Assembly (NCBI GenBank): GCA_030706285.1
Contig: JAUZOU010000217.1
Span: forward strand, 1-5,466
Direction: 5' to 3'
DNA length: 5,466 nt
Source: Bacteroidota bacterium
GTDB taxonomy: Bacteria > Bacteroidota > Bacteroidia > Bacteroidales > UBA1402
This document shows, in pieces, positions 1 to 5,466 of the stretch (position 1 is its first letter; each line of letters starts with the position of its first letter). The notes below the pieces were generated by a model. It did not search any database. It was not told where the DNA came from and saw only the letters and a list, made by a program, of their open reading frames with translations. The position numbers were made by a program, and so were the translations under genes.

Positions 1-1758
1 CAGCTGGTCTGAATCGACCGGATGAAATGAACCATCAACCACCGTCACTTTCAATCCGTCAACCGGGAAACCTGCCAGTACACCATTGCGCATGGCATTC
101 TGGAATCCTTTCTGAATGGATGGAATGTATTCCTTAGGGATGTTACCACCTTTTACTTCATCGACAAATTGCAGGGCGCCTTCAAATTCAGGATCTTTCG
201 GACCGACTTTGACAATCATGTCCGCAAACTTACCACGACCACCGGATTGCTTCTTGTAGGTTTCACGTATCTGGATTTCCTTGGAAATGGCTTCCCGATA
301 GGAAACCTGCGGACGTCCTTCATTACATTCAACCTTGAATTCACGTTTCAGACGGTCAATGATGATTTCGAGGTGAAGTTCACCCATACCGGAAATGATA
401 GTTTGGCCTGTTTGTTCATCCGTCTTGACCGTAAACGTCGGATCTTCTTCGGCGAGCTTACCAAGGCCTATACCAAGTTTATCAAGGTCTTTCTGAGTTT
501 TTGGCTCAATGGAAACACCAATGACCGGAGCAGGGAAATCCATGGATTCGAGCACGATCGGTGTCTTCTCATCACAGAGCGTATCACCCGTACGGATATC
601 TTTAAATCCAACACCTGCGCCTATATCTCCGGCTGCGATGCATTCTACAGGATTCTGCTTATTGGAAAACATCTGGAACAAACGTGAAATACGTTCCTTC
701 TTGTCAGAACGAGGATTGTACACATAACTGCCTGCATCGATTCTGCCAGAATAAACACGTACATAGCACAAACGGCCTACATACGGGTCCGTGGCAATCT
801 TAAATGCCAAAGCTGTCAACGGTTCATCTTCACTCGGATGACGTTCAATTTCTTTTTCAGGATCTCTCGGATCATGACCGATAATGGCGGGTGTATCCAA
901 AGGACTCGGCAAATAAGCACAAACGGCGTCAAGTAATGTCTGAACACCTTTGTTCTTAAAGGAAGAGCCACAGAGCATCGGATGGAGTGACATAGCAATG
1001 GTTCCTTTCCGAACGGCATCAATGATTTCTTGTTCCGTGATTTTGGAAGGGTCGTCAAAGTATTTTTCCATCAAGGTTTCATCGCACTCAGCTGCCGATT
1101 CAATCATTTTTCCTCTCCATTCCTCTGCTTCAGCCACAAGGTTTGCAGGAATATCTTCCACTGAGTATTCTGCACCCATCGTTTCATCATGCCAGAAAAT
1201 GGCTTTCATCGTGATGAGGTCCACAACACCTTTGAAATTTTCTTCTGCACCGATCGGTATTTGCAACGGACATGGATTGGCATGCAAAATCGCTTTCATT
1301 TGGCGAACCACTTCAAAGAAGTCTGCACCTGAACGGTCCATCTTGTTCACATAGCAAATGCGTGGTACATTGTATTTATCAGCCTGGCGCCATACGGTTT
1401 CAGACTGAGGTTCAACGCCACCTACTGCACAATAGGTAGCAATAGCGCCATCCAGGATACGCAATGAACGTTCTACCTCAACGGTGAAGTCCACGTGCCC
1501 CGGAGTATCAATCAGGTTAATTTTGTATTTGTCACCTGCATAATTCCAACTTGTCGTCGTCGCGGCGGAAGTAATGGTTATTCCACGTTCCTTTTCCTGT
1601 TCCATCCAGTCCATCGTGGCAGCACCATCATGCACTTCACCGATCTTGTGAGTCAGACCGGTGTAGTAAAGGATGCGCTCAGAGGTCGTTGTCTTTCCGG
1701 CATCGATGTGAGCCATGATTCCGATGTTCCTGGTATATGTTAAATCTGTTTTAGCCAT
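1..1758 (-). CDS. fusA: Elongation factor G, 3' end cut by window edge
   Basis: EF-G is the translational GTPase that drives tRNA-mRNA translocation on the ribosome; it acts in the cytoplasm. I read 586 uninterrupted codons from ATG at 1758-1756 to the window edge. The G-domain motifs are all visible: AHIDAGKT (16-23), RGITI (58-62), DTPGH (84-88), NKMD (138-141) and CGSS (263-266). Domain II follows at about 290-405 and domain III at about 407-485, with SGMGELHLEI at 456-465. Domain IV includes the tip segment with His579 in SFHPVDSD. Family proteins are about 700 residues, so roughly 120 residues (the rest of domain IV and domain V) lie outside the window. It starts 28 bases after rpsG and is surely co-transcribed with it. 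The upstream stretch has only a weak AAGG-type ribosome site, usual for Bacteroidetes. No frameshift or missing key residue was seen. Its antisense reading frames are shadows. Confidence 0.98.
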   Translation of the reverse strand, partial: MAKTDLTYTRNIGIMAHIDAGKTTTSERILYYTGLTHKIGEVHDGAATMDWMEQEKERGITITSAATTTSWNYAGDKYKINLIDTPGHVDFTVEVERSLRILDGAIATYCAVGGVEPQSETVWRQADKYNVPRICYVNKMDRSGADFFEVVRQMKAILHANPCPLQIPIGAEENFKGVVDLITMKAIFWHDETMGAEYSVEDIPANLVAEAEEWRGKMIESAAECDETLMEKYFDDPSKITEQEIIDAVRKGTIAMSLHPMLCGSSFKNKGVQTLLDAVCAYLPSPLDTPAIIGHDPRDPEKEIERHPSEDEPLTALAFKIATDPYVGRLCYVRVYSGRIDAGSYVYNPRSDKKERISRLFQMFSNKQNPVECIAAGDIGAGVGFKDIRTGDTLCDEKTPIVLESMDFPAPVIGVSIEPKTQKDLDKLGIGLGKLAEEDPTFTVKTDEQTGQTIISGMGELHLEIIIDRLKREFKVECNEGRPQVSYREAISKEIQIRETYKKQSGGRGKFADMIVKVGPKDPEFEGALQFVDEVKGGNIPKEYIPSIQKGFQNAMRNGVLAGFPVDGLKVTVVDGSFHPVDSDQL

Positions 1759-1786
1759 TTATTACTCTTTTACCTTATTATGACTA

Positions 1787-2263
1787 TTAAAACCTGAAGT
1801 GAGCAAATGCCCTGTTAGCTTCAGCCATTCTGTGCATGTCTTCTTTACGTTTGAATGCACCTCCCTGATTGTTGTATGCATCAACAATTTCAGCTGCCAA
1901 CTTGTCCGCCATGGATTTTCCACCACGTTTGCGGGCATATAAAATAACGTTCTTCATTGAAACGGACTCTTTACGGTCCGGGCGAATTTCAGTAGGAACC
2001 TGGAATGTGGCACCACCGATACGGCGTGATTTGACTTCGACTTGCGGGGTAATATTGTCGAGAGCGGCCTTCCAGATTTCGAGTGCGGATTTTTCATCGT
2101 TCGGCAATTTAGCCTTAACGATTTCAAGAGCAGAATAAAAGATGTCGTAGGAGACATTCTTTTTCCCATCGTACATCAAGTGATTCACAAATTTGGTCAC
2201 TTTAATGTCATTAAAAACAGGATCCGGCAGGATAACCCGTTTTTTTGGTTTTGTCTTTCTCAT
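1787..2263 (-). CDS. rpsG: 30S ribosomal protein S7 (uS7)
   Basis: S7 is a primary 16S rRNA-binding protein. It nucleates assembly of the 30S head and lies near the E site and mRNA exit. The 158-residue product matches the usual 156-158 residue length. Visible family features are the basic N-terminus (MRKTKPKKR), the FVNHLMYDGKK segment (25-35), the VEVKSRRIGGATFQVP stretch (75-90) that forms the rRNA-contacting hairpin, the RPDRKE segment after it, and a C-terminal helical part ending MAEANRAFAHFRF. The gene lies between rpsL (167-base gap) and fusA (28-base gap), the classical str operon order. In E. coli, S7 represses its own operon by binding the rpsL-rpsG intergenic RNA. The unusually long gap here could hold a comparable site, but that is inference. 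The gene looks intact and ordinary. Confidence 0.98.
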   Translation of the reverse strand: MRKTKPKKRVILPDPVFNDIKVTKFVNHLMYDGKKNVSYDIFYSALEIVKAKLPNDEKSALEIWKAALDNITPQVEVKSRRIGGATFQVPTEIRPDRKESVSMKNVILYARKRGGKSMADKLAAEIVDAYNNQGGAFKRKEDMHRMAEANRAFAHFRF

Positions 2264-2430
2264 TTTCTCAAAAATTTTCCGTTTTTGTTTGGTTGTCTTC
2301 TTTGTTTTGTGTCTTCAACGTTCCCGCCGGAACATTTACTCAACCGTGCTATAAAGCTTCTACCAATAAAAAACAGCGTGATTAATTTTTTGTGTAAGGT
2401 TTTTTCAGACTTTTCGTGCAGAAAAGAAGA
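2264..2430 (-). other. rpsL-rpsG intergenic leader with small hairpin
   Basis: This is a 167-base untranslated gap inside the str operon, longer than the spacing usual for co-transcribed ribosomal genes. It is A/T-rich. On the minus strand it contains GTTCC-GGCG-GGAAC (2333-2320), a perfect 5-bp stem with a 4-base loop. It also has an A6/T6 pairing possibility around 2365-2395. I found no TAnnTTTG promoter element on the minus strand here and no open reading frame of note. By analogy with E. coli it is the natural place for S7 autoregulation, but I could not show a match to the S7-binding junction of 16S rRNA. Confidence 0.4.
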
Positions 2431-2835
2431 TTATTTCTTCTTGGCTGCTGCAGCTGCCTGCCCTGCTTTCGGACGTTTTGTACCGTATTTGGAACGCCTT
2501 TGCTGACGACCTGCTACACCGGATGTATCAAGTGTACCACGTACGATGTGATAACGTACACCTGGCAAGTCCTTGACACGTCCACCACGAACCAACACGA
2601 TGGAGTGTTCCTGAAGGTTGTGACCTTCACCTGGAATGTAGCTGTTCACCTCTTTGGTATTGGTGAGACGAACCCTGGCTACCTTACGCATCGCTGAGTT
2701 CGGTTTCTTAGGTGTCGTAGTATAGACACGCACACAAACGCCACGCCTTTGGGGACAAGCACTCAACGCAGGAGATTTACTCATATCCGTCTGCGCGGTC
2801 CTTCCTTTTCTTACTAATTGCTGAATTGTAGGCAT
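2431..2835 (-). CDS. rpsL: 30S ribosomal protein S12 (uS12)
   Basis: S12 sits at the 30S-50S interface by the decoding centre and controls reading accuracy. The 134-residue product starts MPTIQQLVRKGR. It contains TTPKKPNSA (40-48) and GRVKDLPGVRYH (85-96), the two conserved loops at the A site. Lys43 and Lys88 (Met counted), the positions most often changed in streptomycin-resistant mutants, are both the wild-type lysine, so target-site resistance is not expected. Asp89 is the residue that RimO methylthiolates in other bacteria. The C-terminus carries a short Ala/Lys-rich tail (GQAAAAAKKK), which makes it about 10 residues longer than E. coli S12; this is typical of Bacteroidetes. It is the first gene of the str operon proper (rpsL-rpsG-fusA) and follows two promoter-like elements in the 215 bases after DUF3467. 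Confidence 0.98.
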   Translation of the reverse strand: MPTIQQLVRKGRTAQTDMSKSPALSACPQRRGVCVRVYTTTPKKPNSAMRKVARVRLTNTKEVNSYIPGEGHNLQEHSIVLVRGGRVKDLPGVRYHIVRGTLDTSGVAGRQQRRSKYGTKRPKAGQAAAAAKKK

Positions 2836-2899
2836 TTTAGAAATCTTTTACTATTTATGTTAACAAAATTCTCTTTTGTCTTTCGCTGAAAAAGGACTG

Positions 2900-2929
2900 C
2901 AAAATTACAGCTTCTTTTCGATAAACCAA
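2900..2929 (-). promoter_or_regulatory. Proximal rpsL promoter, Bacteroidetes type
   Basis: On the minus strand, TTGG begins at 2929 and TAATTTTG occupies 2907-2900. This is an exact match to the Bacteroidetes -7 consensus TAnnTTTG. TTG and the -7 box are 19 bases apart, the expected spacing. Transcription would start near 2894, leaving a leader of about 58 bases before the rpsL ATG at 2835. This is the best-formed promoter candidate for the str operon in the window. It is inferred from the motif alone. Confidence 0.6.
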
Positions 2930-2972
2930 TGCCTTACCGAAAAAAAATTACCCATTTCTGCAAAAAGCGGTG

Positions 2973-2980
2973 CAAAGATA
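2973..2980 (-). promoter_or_regulatory. Distal rpsL -7 element
   Basis: Minus-strand TATCTTTG at 2980-2973 is an exact TAnnTTTG match followed by CA. The region about 19 bases upstream (near 3000) is T-rich but lacks a clear TTG. Position -33 would fall inside the terminator-like structure at 2982-3017. It would give a second, longer rpsL leader of about 130 bases. The -7 match is strong and the promoter as a whole only moderate. Confidence 0.45.
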
Positions 2981-2981
2981 G

Positions 2982-3017
2982 AAAAAAATCCCGATAAAAA
3001 ATAGTTCGGGGACTATT
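2982..3017 (-). terminator. Terminator-like hairpins after DUF3467
   Basis: Read on the minus strand, two overlapping and mutually exclusive stems can form. The first is AATAGT (3017-3012) with ACTATT (3005-3000), a 6-bp stem followed by Ts. The second is CCCGA (3010-3006) with TCGGG (2994-2990), a 5-bp GC-rich stem with an 11-base loop, followed by A and seven Ts (2988-2982). The second has the classical stem plus U-tract form and lies 41 bases past the DUF3467 stop. It would partly separate DUF3467 from rpsL. The stems are short, so termination may be incomplete. Confidence 0.45.
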
Positions 3018-3050
3018 GATAACCGGGGCTATCGCATTTAACGGGTGACG

Positions 3051-3371
3051 TCAAGCCTCTCCGCCTCCGAATCCAATGATAGGCGGCATAAAGGTATTGC
3101 CCCCTTCAGCCGGTTTTTTAATTGGGCCGAATTGCATCTCATAGCGAGCTATATTTTCCTGTAACGCAGCCAGAAGCCGTTTTGCATGTTCAGGCGTCAG
3201 AATGATGCGGGATTTTACTTTCGCTTTCGGAACCCCAGGCATCAATCGGATAAAATCGACAATAAATTCCGAACTGGAATGCGAGATAACAGCCAGATTG
3301 GAATAAATGCCCTGAGCTATTTCCTCGCTAAGTTCGATGTTGAGTTGGTTTTGTTCGTTTTGTTTTTCCAT
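3051..3371 (-). CDS. DUF3467 family protein of unknown function
   Basis: The product is a 106-residue, soluble, single-domain protein with no signal peptide or membrane segment. The N-terminus is polar and Gln/Asn/Glu-rich (residues 2-11). The core at about 12-85 has the features I associate with DUF3467: a GIYSNLAVISHSSSEFIVDFI stretch (beta-rich, 21-41), an MPG turn (44-46), the basic segment KAKVKSRIILTPEHAKRLL (49-67), then a helix running to MQFGPI. The tail is Gly/Pro-rich (GFGGGEA). ATG at 3371 is the natural start, with a -7 element 45 bases upstream. No biochemical function is established that I know of. Its steady position just before rpsL in Bacteroidales suggests a role tied to gene expression or ribosomes, but that is inference. 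It ends 215 bases before rpsL and is separated from it by a terminator-like element. Confidence 0.88.
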   Translation of the reverse strand: MEKQNEQNQLNIELSEEIAQGIYSNLAVISHSSSEFIVDFIRLMPGVPKAKVKSRIILTPEHAKRLLAALQENIARYEMQFGPIKKPAEGGNTFMPPIIGFGGGEA

Positions 3372-3415
3372 GGAAATCTAATTATATAAGTTGCAGTATA
3401 GACAGCTGCGCAAGT

Positions 3416-3423
3416 CAAAGTTA
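3416..3423 (-). promoter_or_regulatory. Candidate DUF3467 -7 element
   Basis: Minus-strand TAACTTTG at 3423-3416 is an exact TAnnTTTG match. It would start transcription near 3409, about 38 bases before the DUF3467 ATG. No TTG is visible at the expected -33 distance (about 3443-3447), so this rests on the -7 box and its position only. A dedicated promoter makes sense here because no co-directional gene lies upstream. Confidence 0.4.
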
Positions 3424-3840
3424 CTGACTCTTAGCGCTGTGACGGTTATTTTCCGGAGCTTCGAAGTTAGTAAAAATACCTGATACGGACGACGCTTTCG
3501 TTTGTTACTTTTCCGATTGCCGGATAATTTAATGTATCGCTTCTTTCAGGTACGATGCGGATAGCGTCGCGACTTCATAGCCGACAAGCCAATTAAATGG
3601 CTGAGGAAATAAACCTGTCCTTGACCGGGATACACCGTATTATATTATAGAGCCCAATTATCACAAATGAGAGGGTGAAGACTGACAAATACTATCTTGA
3701 AAACACGTCAGAATATATGGTTCGTGTAATTAACAGAGGATTATGCCAGTCAAAGGATCGTACGGATTAACTTGACGGCATCATTCTGTACCAACGTCCA
3801 AAATAGAATACATTATATTTCTTTTATCGTAATCTTTTGA
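3424..3840. other. Gene-free stretch, possible decayed DNA
   Basis: No gene is supported here on either strand. Its base composition is more balanced than the AT-rich DNA to its right. Minus-strand open stretches of about 27-36 codons occur in different frames (3639-3532, 3574-3470 and 3504-3424), interrupted by stops. Stretches of that length are expected by chance. Their peptides look protein-like in places (for example NPYDPLTG from about 3762), but I could not assign them to a family and saw no match to the RpoC C-terminus. A small inverted repeat, AGCCA-N6-TGGCT, lies at 3587-3602. It may be the scar of a lost gene or simply intergenic DNA. Confidence 0.3.
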
Positions 3841-3890
3841 TAACCTTTTAAACGAGACAGATCGGAAAAACCGGTATAAATATAAACTTT

Positions 3891-3908
3891 TGTTAAAAGC
3901 CTTTAACA
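3891..3908. promoter_or_regulatory. 18-base dyad, candidate operator
   Basis: TGTTAAA-AGCC-TTTAACA is a perfect 7-base inverted repeat with a 4-base centre, the form of a dimeric repressor or activator site. It lies about 130 bases upstream of the -33 motif of the arabinofuranosidase promoter. Bacteroides control arabinose genes through a Nudix-type AraR, but I cannot confirm from memory that this dyad matches its motif. In AT-rich DNA part of the symmetry may be chance. Confidence 0.35.
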
Positions 3909-3980
3909 CTAGCATAACTATCTATTTTTCTTTCATTTAAAAAAGCATCTGAAACAATATAAAGGACAGTTTCCGACTCG

Positions 3981-4035
3981 TTTTTTTCATTTTTTTACAG
4001 TTTACCACTTTTTTAGTGTTTTTTCTACACTTTTT
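3981..4035. other. Helically phased T-tracts, likely curved DNA
   Basis: T-runs lie at 3981-3987, 3990-3996, 4001-4003, 4009-4014, 4019-4024 and 4031-4035. Their centres are about 9, 9, 9.5, 10 and 11.5 bases apart, close to the helical repeat. Phased A/T-tracts bend DNA. This array ends two bases before the -33 motif of the arabinofuranosidase promoter, where bending or UP-element-like contacts could help RNA polymerase bind. The run positions are seen directly; the bending is inferred. Confidence 0.5.
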
Positions 4036-4036
4036 A

Positions 4037-4067
4037 TTTGCGTGTCTAAAAAAAGGTTCTATCTTTA
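4037..4067 (+). promoter_or_regulatory. Promoter of the GH51 gene, Bacteroidetes type
   Basis: TTTG at 4037-4040 and TATCTTTA at 4060-4067 are separated by 19 bases. This matches the Bacteroidetes primary-sigma promoter at every fixed position except the last base of the -7 box (A for G). A run of seven As sits in the spacer. The start site would be near 4074, giving a leader of about 73 bases. That leader can fold weakly: TATTG (4076-4080) with CAATA (4114-4118) around CGGCAAC (4089-4095) with GTTCCG (4107-4112). Confidence 0.65.
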
Positions 4068-4146
4068 CGCCCGGCTATTGACTGAAATCGGCAACTTTTC
4101 CCGTCTGTTCCGGCAATAATTTAACCTAATCAAAAGTCCTTACACA

Positions 4147-5466
4147 TTGAAAAACACGTTCTTAATATTACTGGCGAGTGGACTGTCCGTCTGTACGTGG
4201 GCACAGCAGGCAGCCATAACACTTGATGTGCAAAATAAAGGCATCAGCATCAGCCCAGTACATCACGGAATATTTTTTGAAGACATCAACCATGCGGCAG
4301 ATGGAGGGCTTTATGCTGAGCTGATCAGAAACAGATCCTTTGAGGATGCTGCAACACCGGAATATTGGACAGTTGTAAAAGATGTGTCCGCCAGCCTTAC
4401 GGCTTCACTGGTCAATACCGATTTATTAAACACGGCTCAATCTCAGGCGCTTTGTCTTAAAATTTTCAGCGCAACTGCTACATATAGGGCTGGTATTTCC
4501 AATGCTGGCTTCTGGGGCATGAATGTGGTTGATGGCCGGGAGTATACCCTCTCATTCTTTGCAAAATGCGACACGATGTTTAAAGGAAATGTGACAGCAA
4601 CTCTTGAAAGCACCGATGGTACCCATACGTATGCTAAAGCAGTCATTCCAAGCCTTTCAACCGATTGGAAAAAATACACCTGCAAACTGACGGCCTCCGG
4701 CAACGATAAAGCAGCTCGTTTAGTTCTGTCATTCCATGCAAAAGGCACTGTATACCTGGATGTCGTTTCACTCTTTCCTCCGACTTTCAACAACCGTAAA
4801 AACGGGTTAAGGCCAGACTTGGCACAGCTATTACTGGATATGAAACCAAAATTTGTCCGCTTCCCCGGCGGTTGCTTTATTGAAGGAGACGTGTTGGCCA
4901 ACCGGTTCCAGTGGAAAAAATCCATTGGCCCTATCGAAGAACGGCCTGGTCATAACAATCTCTGGGGGTACAGGACTTCTGATGGGATGGGATTCGACGA
5001 ATTCCTGCAATTGAGTGAAGACATCGGTGCTGAACCTTTATTTGTAGTCAATGTTGGCATCGCTCATAATGATTTCGTAACAGGTAACGATTTAAAACCA
5101 TATATACAGGATGCCCTTGATGCCATCGAATACGCGAATGGGGCTGTCACAACAGTATACGGTGCCTTACGCGCCTCTAACGGACATCCGGAACCTTATG
5201 GTCTTAAGTACATGGAAATCGGAAATGAGAACTATTACAGCCCCTATTATTCAGCCGCCTATTGTCAATTTTATGACAGCATAAAAGCGCATTACCCAGC
5301 CATGAAGTTGATCGGTGATGTGGCCGCCTGGGGTACTGATAGTCCAACCTGGGATATACCTAAAACAGCCGATCTGGTTGACGAACACTATTACCGCAAT
5401 CCAGCCTGGTTTATCAACGAATATGCGAAATACGATTCATACAGCCGGACAGGCCCAGGTATTTAC
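4147..5466 (+). CDS. Secreted GH51 alpha-L-arabinofuranosidase, 3' end cut
   Basis: GH51 retaining enzymes remove terminal alpha-L-arabinofuranosyl units from arabinan and arabinoxylan. I read 440 open codons. The start is TTG at 4147: an in-frame stop lies at 4117-4119, and the first in-frame ATG falls at codon 125, after family motifs. The TTG start gives a proper signal peptide (MKNTFLILLASGLSVCTWA, probable cleavage after Ala19). Next come the GH51 opening motif GIFFEDIN (41-48) and GGLYAELIRNRSFED (53-67). A carbohydrate-binding-like beta-sandwich of CBM4/9 type follows at about 68-213. The catalytic barrel includes KFVRFPGG (235-242), FVVNVG (299-304), the acid/base Glu361 in EIGNENYY, and VDEHYY (411-416). 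The nucleophile Glu is expected just past the last codon, in the segment after GPGIY. Family length of about 650 implies roughly one third is missing. Cys16 lacks a good lipobox, so a lipoprotein is less likely. No PUL partner genes are visible. Confidence 0.93.
   Translation, partial: MKNTFLILLASGLSVCTWAQQAAITLDVQNKGISISPVHHGIFFEDINHAADGGLYAELIRNRSFEDAATPEYWTVVKDVSASLTASLVNTDLLNTAQSQALCLKIFSATATYRAGISNAGFWGMNVVDGREYTLSFFAKCDTMFKGNVTATLESTDGTHTYAKAVIPSLSTDWKKYTCKLTASGNDKAARLVLSFHAKGTVYLDVVSLFPPTFNNRKNGLRPDLAQLLLDMKPKFVRFPGGCFIEGDVLANRFQWKKSIGPIEERPGHNNLWGYRTSDGMGFDEFLQLSEDIGAEPLFVVNVGIAHNDFVTGNDLKPYIQDALDAIEYANGAVTTVYGALRASNGHPEPYGLKYMEIGNENYYSPYYSAAYCQFYDSIKAHYPAMKLIGDVAAWGTDSPTWDIPKTADLVDEHYYRNPAWFINEYAKYDSYSRTGPGIY

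Noticed and set aside
169..687. 172-codon plus-strand open frame
   Set aside because: It lies entirely antisense to fusA, whose frame carries clear EF-G motifs; the product resembles no family and is a shadow of constrained codon use.
2042..2506. 154-codon plus-strand open frame spanning rpsG, the gap and rpsL
   Set aside because: It is antisense to two confident ribosomal protein genes; the Phe/Leu-rich product is a by-product of the complementary strand.
3046..3053. TGACGTCA palindrome overlapping the DUF3467 stop
   Set aside because: An isolated 8-base palindrome without further symmetry is expected by chance and has no link to a bacterial regulator here.
3885..3892. AACTTTTG as a second plus-strand -7 element for GH51
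   Set aside because: It misses the first T of TAnnTTTG and has no TTG at the expected -33 distance.
4006..4024. CACT-TTTTT-AGTG followed by six Ts, terminator-like on the plus strand
   Set aside because: The stem is only 4 bp and no plus-strand gene lies upstream that would need terminating; better explained as part of the T-tract array.
3416..4146. Possible rpoC 3' remnant upstream of DUF3467
   Set aside because: Minus-strand translations showed no resemblance to the RpoC C-terminus that I could recognise.
4443..4925. 160-codon minus-strand open frame
   Set aside because: It is antisense to the GH51 gene across its carbohydrate-binding and barrel regions; no recognisable motifs and no promoter.

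Overview
The window reads as a chromosomal segment from a member of the Bacteroidales (Bacteroides/Prevotella-like). Three things point there: the ribosomal proteins and EF-G look like Bacteroidetes versions, a DUF3467 gene sits just upstream of rpsL, and the promoters fit the Bacteroidetes pattern (TTTG or TTG, about 19 bp, then TAnnTTTG). Good Shine-Dalgarno sequences are absent, which also fits.

Layout. On the minus strand, reading right to left, are a DUF3467 gene (3371-3051), rpsL for ribosomal protein S12 (2835-2431), rpsG for S7 (2263-1787) and fusA for elongation factor G (1758 to the left edge, 586 codons present and the C-terminus missing). This is the classical str operon preceded by a small conserved gene of unknown function. 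Between DUF3467 and rpsL is a terminator-like hairpin, then two -7 elements. The one nearer rpsL also has a well-spaced -33 motif. On the plus strand, a secreted GH51 alpha-L-arabinofuranosidase starts at an unusual TTG codon (4147) and runs off the right edge before its catalytic nucleophile. It has a near-consensus promoter (4037-4067) preceded by T-tracts phased at about 10 bp.

Between the divergent DUF3467 and GH51 genes lie 775 bases with no convincing gene (3372-4146). The left half is of mixed composition with only short open stretches. The right half is AT-rich and holds an 18-base dyad (TGTTAAA-N4-TTTAACA), the phased T-tracts and the GH51 promoter. As I recall, rpoB-rpoC normally precede DUF3467 in Bacteroides, so this gap is probably a synteny breakpoint where a carbohydrate-utilisation gene now abuts the translation operon.

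How the genes work together: S12, S7 and EF-G all serve decoding and translocation on the ribosome and are co-oriented for co-expression. The arabinofuranosidase is functionally unrelated; it would release L-arabinose from plant arabinans or arabinoxylans outside the cytoplasm. I found no mobile element, CRISPR array, tRNA or rRNA, and no clear sign of a new multi-gene system. The regulatory architecture of the divergent intergenic region is the part most worth a second look.
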